From NCBI GenBank assembly GCA_031550915.1, contig JAVBOF010000080.1, positions 1-17,481 of the forward strand: a DNA stretch of 17,481 nucleotides, given 5' to 3'. The notes under the pieces are model-generated. The model was not told the origin of the DNA. It saw nothing but the letters and a program-made list of their open reading frames with translations, and searched no databases. This document shows, one piece after another, positions 15,915-17,481 of this stretch (its first letter is position 1; each line of letters begins with the position of its first letter). Origin of the DNA: JAVBOF01 sp031550915 (GTDB taxonomy: Bacteria; Bacillota; Clostridia; Christensenellales; MGBC116941). Both the position numbers and the translations under genes were made by a program.

Positions 15915-15970
15915 TATGAACTACACATGATTATATTAAATAACAATGAAATAAATCACAATATATTTTA

Positions 15971-16006
15971 TAAAAAGCACCGATGACATTTCATCCACCG
16001 GTGCTT
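15971..16006 (-). terminator. Rho-independent terminator after the 46-residue protein gene
   Basis: Read on the minus strand, AAGCACCG (16006-15999) pairs with CGGTGCTT (15982-15975) and is followed at once by a T run. It ends the small-protein transcript just before the degV upstream region. Confidence 0.85.
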
Positions 16007-16016
16007 CTCATTCACG

Positions 16017-16157
16017 CTAAAGATCATCTGCATCTTGCACTGGCGTATTTTCCATTCCGTCAGGCATTCCGGTATAGCTTCCCATTACATCGGATTTGAT
16101 CTCTCCTCCGCTGTTATCAAAGCCTTTAGTGACCTTTTTTCTATTTGTCTTTGCCAT
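16017..16157 (-). CDS. 46-residue conserved-looking small protein ending VQDADDL
   Basis: This short reading frame starts at ATG 16157, with GAGGTGA (16162-16168) as ribosome binding site, and ends at TAG, 11 bases before a strong terminator. The product has a basic N-terminus (MAKTNRKKVTKGF), then a polar acidic part with DVMGSYTGMPDG and the C-terminus PVQDADDL. I recall small Clostridia proteins with similar DV-x-GSYTG and VQDADDL ends, so it is probably conserved, but no function is known to me. There is no signal peptide, membrane segment or cysteine. A TATAAT (16175-16180) lies just upstream, inside the palindrome GGTATAATACC, but has no good -35 box. It follows the solute-binding lipoprotein gene by 71 bases. 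Confidence 0.78.
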   Translation of the reverse strand: MAKTNRKKVTKGFDNSGGEIKSDVMGSYTGMPDGMENTPVQDADDL

Positions 16158-16174
16158 AACATCACCTCAACGGT

Positions 16175-16180
16175 ATTATA
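16175..16180 (-). promoter_or_regulatory. Candidate -10 box for the 46-residue protein
   Basis: A perfect TATAAT on the minus strand, centred in the 11-base palindrome GGTATAATACC (16173-16183 region). No -35 match is present at normal spacing, and the leader would be only about ten bases, so this is tentative. Confidence 0.3.
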
Positions 16181-16207
16181 CCCTGTTTTAGTGACATTAC
16201 ACTTGAC

Positions 16208-16236
16208 ACAAATAGTTTTTAGCTTTAACTATTTGT
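16208..16236 (-). repeat. Ten-base inverted repeat over the end of the solute-binding gene
   Basis: ACAAATAGTT (16208-16217) and AACTATTTGT (16227-16236) are perfect complements around a nine-base loop. The stem covers the stop codon of the solute-binding protein. No T run follows on either strand, so it is not a classical terminator; it may stabilise the mRNA end. Confidence 0.6.
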
Positions 16237-17143
16237 TACCAGGCTGCTTATTGGAAAGGTCCATCATATTGATGTAATAATCATTCATGACAACGTTCTC
16301 TTTTACAAGCCTGTCGATAGTCTTATTGATCTCATCAAGCAGGGTTTGGTTTCCCTTGTTTAATGCTACTGCCAAACCTGCTTCTTCCGCCGGTTGCGTT
16401 ATCGGTACCGTGGATATTACAAGGTCGTCATGTTGACGGGCAAAGCTTTCCGCAACAGGCAATTCCAAAACAACGCCTTCAAGCTTCTTTGCTTTCAACT
16501 CTGCAACCAAAGTCGGCACTTCCGGCAAAGAACGCACTTCCGCTTCAACAAGCTGCTCATTTGCAAAGCCTTCCTGTGTGGAGCCTATCTGTGCTCCCAC
16601 CTTTAAGCCTTTGAATGAATCTACGGCTGTATATTTGCTTTCATCGCCTTTACGTATCAGAACCGCCTGACGCGCTTCATAGTAAATCGATGAAAAATCC
16701 ACAGTCTTTTTGCGTTCTTCATCAGGCGTAAATGCTGATATCCCGATATCTACTTTATCTACAGGCAGTGCTGCAAGTATACTGTCAAACTGCATCTGCT
16801 TTGTCTCCAGCTCAACTCCTAGATCCTTAGCGATCTCCTTGCCGATCAACACATCGATACCGGAAACTTCCTCTTTTTCTCCTGTAAAGTCTATGAAATC
16901 AAACGGCGGGTAATCAGGGGATATACCCATAACGATCTTCCCTGCAGCCTTTATCTTTGCAAGTTTATCATTTGTGTCTGCCGGTGCCGCGGCATCCGTT
17001 GCTACCGGTTCCGGTGCGACTGATTCAGGCGCTGCTGATTCCGGAGCCGCGGCTGATGGTGACGCAGGCGCTGCAGGTGCGCAAGCTACTCCTATTATCA
17101 TTATAATGCAAATCGCGATTGCAAGTATTGTCCTCTTTTTCAT
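16229..17143 (-). CDS. Amino-acid-type ABC transporter substrate-binding lipoprotein (SBP family 3)
   Basis: The 304-residue protein is the extracytoplasmic receptor of a polar amino acid type importer. A signal sequence ends in IGVAC (Cys21), a slightly degenerate lipobox, followed by an Ala/Pro/Glu linker to about residue 57. The binding domain shows GKIVMGISPDYPPFDF (68-83), SGIDVLIGKEIAKDLG (94-109) and VDIGISAFTPDEERKKTVDFS (131-151), the classic family 3 pattern. The frame is open upstream to 17242, but ATG 17143 is chosen for its GGAGGT site six bases away and the true signal peptide. No permease or ATPase gene follows; the next gene is the 46-residue protein. The ligand cannot be read from sequence. 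Confidence 0.93.
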   Translation of the reverse strand: MKKRTILAIAICIIMIIGVACAPAAPASPSAAAPESAAPESVAPEPVATDAAAPADTNDKLAKIKAAGKIVMGISPDYPPFDFIDFTGEKEEVSGIDVLIGKEIAKDLGVELETKQMQFDSILAALPVDKVDIGISAFTPDEERKKTVDFSSIYYEARQAVLIRKGDESKYTAVDSFKGLKVGAQIGSTQEGFANEQLVEAEVRSLPEVPTLVAELKAKKLEGVVLELPVAESFARQHDDLVISTVPITQPAEEAGLAVALNKGNQTLLDEINKTIDRLVKENVVMNDYYINMMDLSNKQPGNK

Positions 17144-17170
17144 GTATGCACCTCCATTATTGTTGGAATC

Positions 17171-17199
17171 ATTATAATATATCGTCCTGCGCAAAACAA
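17171..17199 (-). promoter_or_regulatory. Promoter of the solute-binding lipoprotein gene
   Basis: On the minus strand TTGTTT (17199-17194) and TATAAT (17176-17171) are separated by exactly 17 bases. The -10 is perfect and the -35 is 3/6. The leader would be about 20 bases. Confidence 0.55.
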
Positions 17200-17269
17200 G
17201 CGGATATAATTTTTTATGATCAAAGCTAAAATAGAAATACATCCGGTTAAAAAATGGATAAATATTTCA

Positions 17270-17298
17270 TTGACTTATATCCGCAGGTTTGGTAGACT
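17270..17298 (+). promoter_or_regulatory. Candidate plus-strand promoter towards the right edge
   Basis: TTGACT (17270-17275) and TAGACT (17293-17298) have a 17-base spacer, matching the consensus 5/6 and 4/6. It points to the right edge, where no gene is complete in the window. Confidence 0.5.
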
Positions 17299-17481
17299 GC
17301 ACCCAATACTTTTTCTGAGGTGCAAAGTGAACTCTTTACGATTTTTTATTATTAGCTTTTTTGATGGGTTTATTAACATATTCCTGCTAATTATGCACGC
17401 AATTAATAAGAAACGCCGGATAGAAGGGTGCTGCCCAATGATTTGATCTTAATAGAAATCATGAAAATCTGCCGTTTCGGC
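17299..17481 (+). other. Unassigned region with inverted repeats, possible leader of a gene beyond the edge
   Basis: No confident gene is seen here. It follows a candidate promoter and contains the inverted repeats TGCACC/GGTGCA (17298-17303/17319-17324), ATGATTT/AAATCAT (17438-17444/17456-17462), and a longer-range GAAACG/CGTTTC (17410-17415/17473-17478) that encloses the second. GCCG-TTT-CGGC closes the window. An ATG at 17461 could begin a gene (MKICRFG) but has no clear ribosome binding site. An open frame at 17216-17446 overlaps the promoters and looks random. Confidence 0.35.

Noticed and set aside
16203..16231. TTGACA on the plus strand at 16203 as a promoter
   Set aside because: The -10 at 17 bases (TAACTA) is poor and the transcript would run antisense into the solute-binding gene; the match is probably chance.
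17216..17446. 76-residue plus-strand open frame near the right edge
   Set aside because: It overlaps both candidate promoters, has no ribosome binding site and a random-looking composition.

Overview
The window looks like a chromosomal segment of a spore-forming, low-to-mid GC Gram-positive bacterium of the Clostridia type. The evidence is a recognisable spore germination protease (gpr), strong GGAGG-type ribosome binding sites, several L,D-transpeptidases, a DegV-family lipid-binding protein, an SbcD/SbcC pair and a very short protein ending in VQDADDL. No phage, insertion sequence, tRNA, rRNA or CRISPR array is visible. This is mostly housekeeping chromosome, with one accessory-looking cell-wall operon in the middle.

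Left part, minus strand (1-1952): a solute-binding-protein-like gene, anchored by an N-terminal membrane segment, is followed by murB, which runs off the left edge. Plus strand from 2099 to 7608: sbcD and sbcC overlap by four bases and encode a DNA-end processing nuclease/ATPase pair whose zinc-hook has an unusual CX6C spacing. Next comes an S41 carboxy-terminal processing protease with its own promoter and a clear rho-independent terminator.

Centre (7632-11074): a well-bounded transcription unit with a TTGACA promoter at one end and a strong terminator at the other. It encodes three successive paralogous L,D-transpeptidases. They share the catalytic YkuD core but carry three, two and zero SH3-like repeats. 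The third is a probable lipoprotein with Thr-Pro linkers. The first gene seems to lack a normal start codon (best candidates AUA or AUU after a good ribosome binding site), and the only upstream ATG lies in a leader hairpin.

Right part (11156-17481): a two-CBS-domain protein (plus) converges on a TtcA-like tRNA thiolase (minus). gpr (plus) has a leader hairpin and converges, with a four-base overlap, on a multi-pass membrane protein. That membrane gene follows a degV gene on the minus strand. Further right on the minus strand are a 46-residue small protein with its own terminator and a polar amino-acid-type solute-binding lipoprotein with a promoter. The last 180 bases hold no confident gene, but contain a possible plus-strand promoter and several inverted repeats, perhaps the leader of a gene beyond the edge.

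The functional themes are peptidoglycan (MurB, three L,D-transpeptidases), envelope solute-binding proteins, DNA repair (SbcCD) and sporulation/germination (GPR). All assignments come from reading motifs; no database search was possible.
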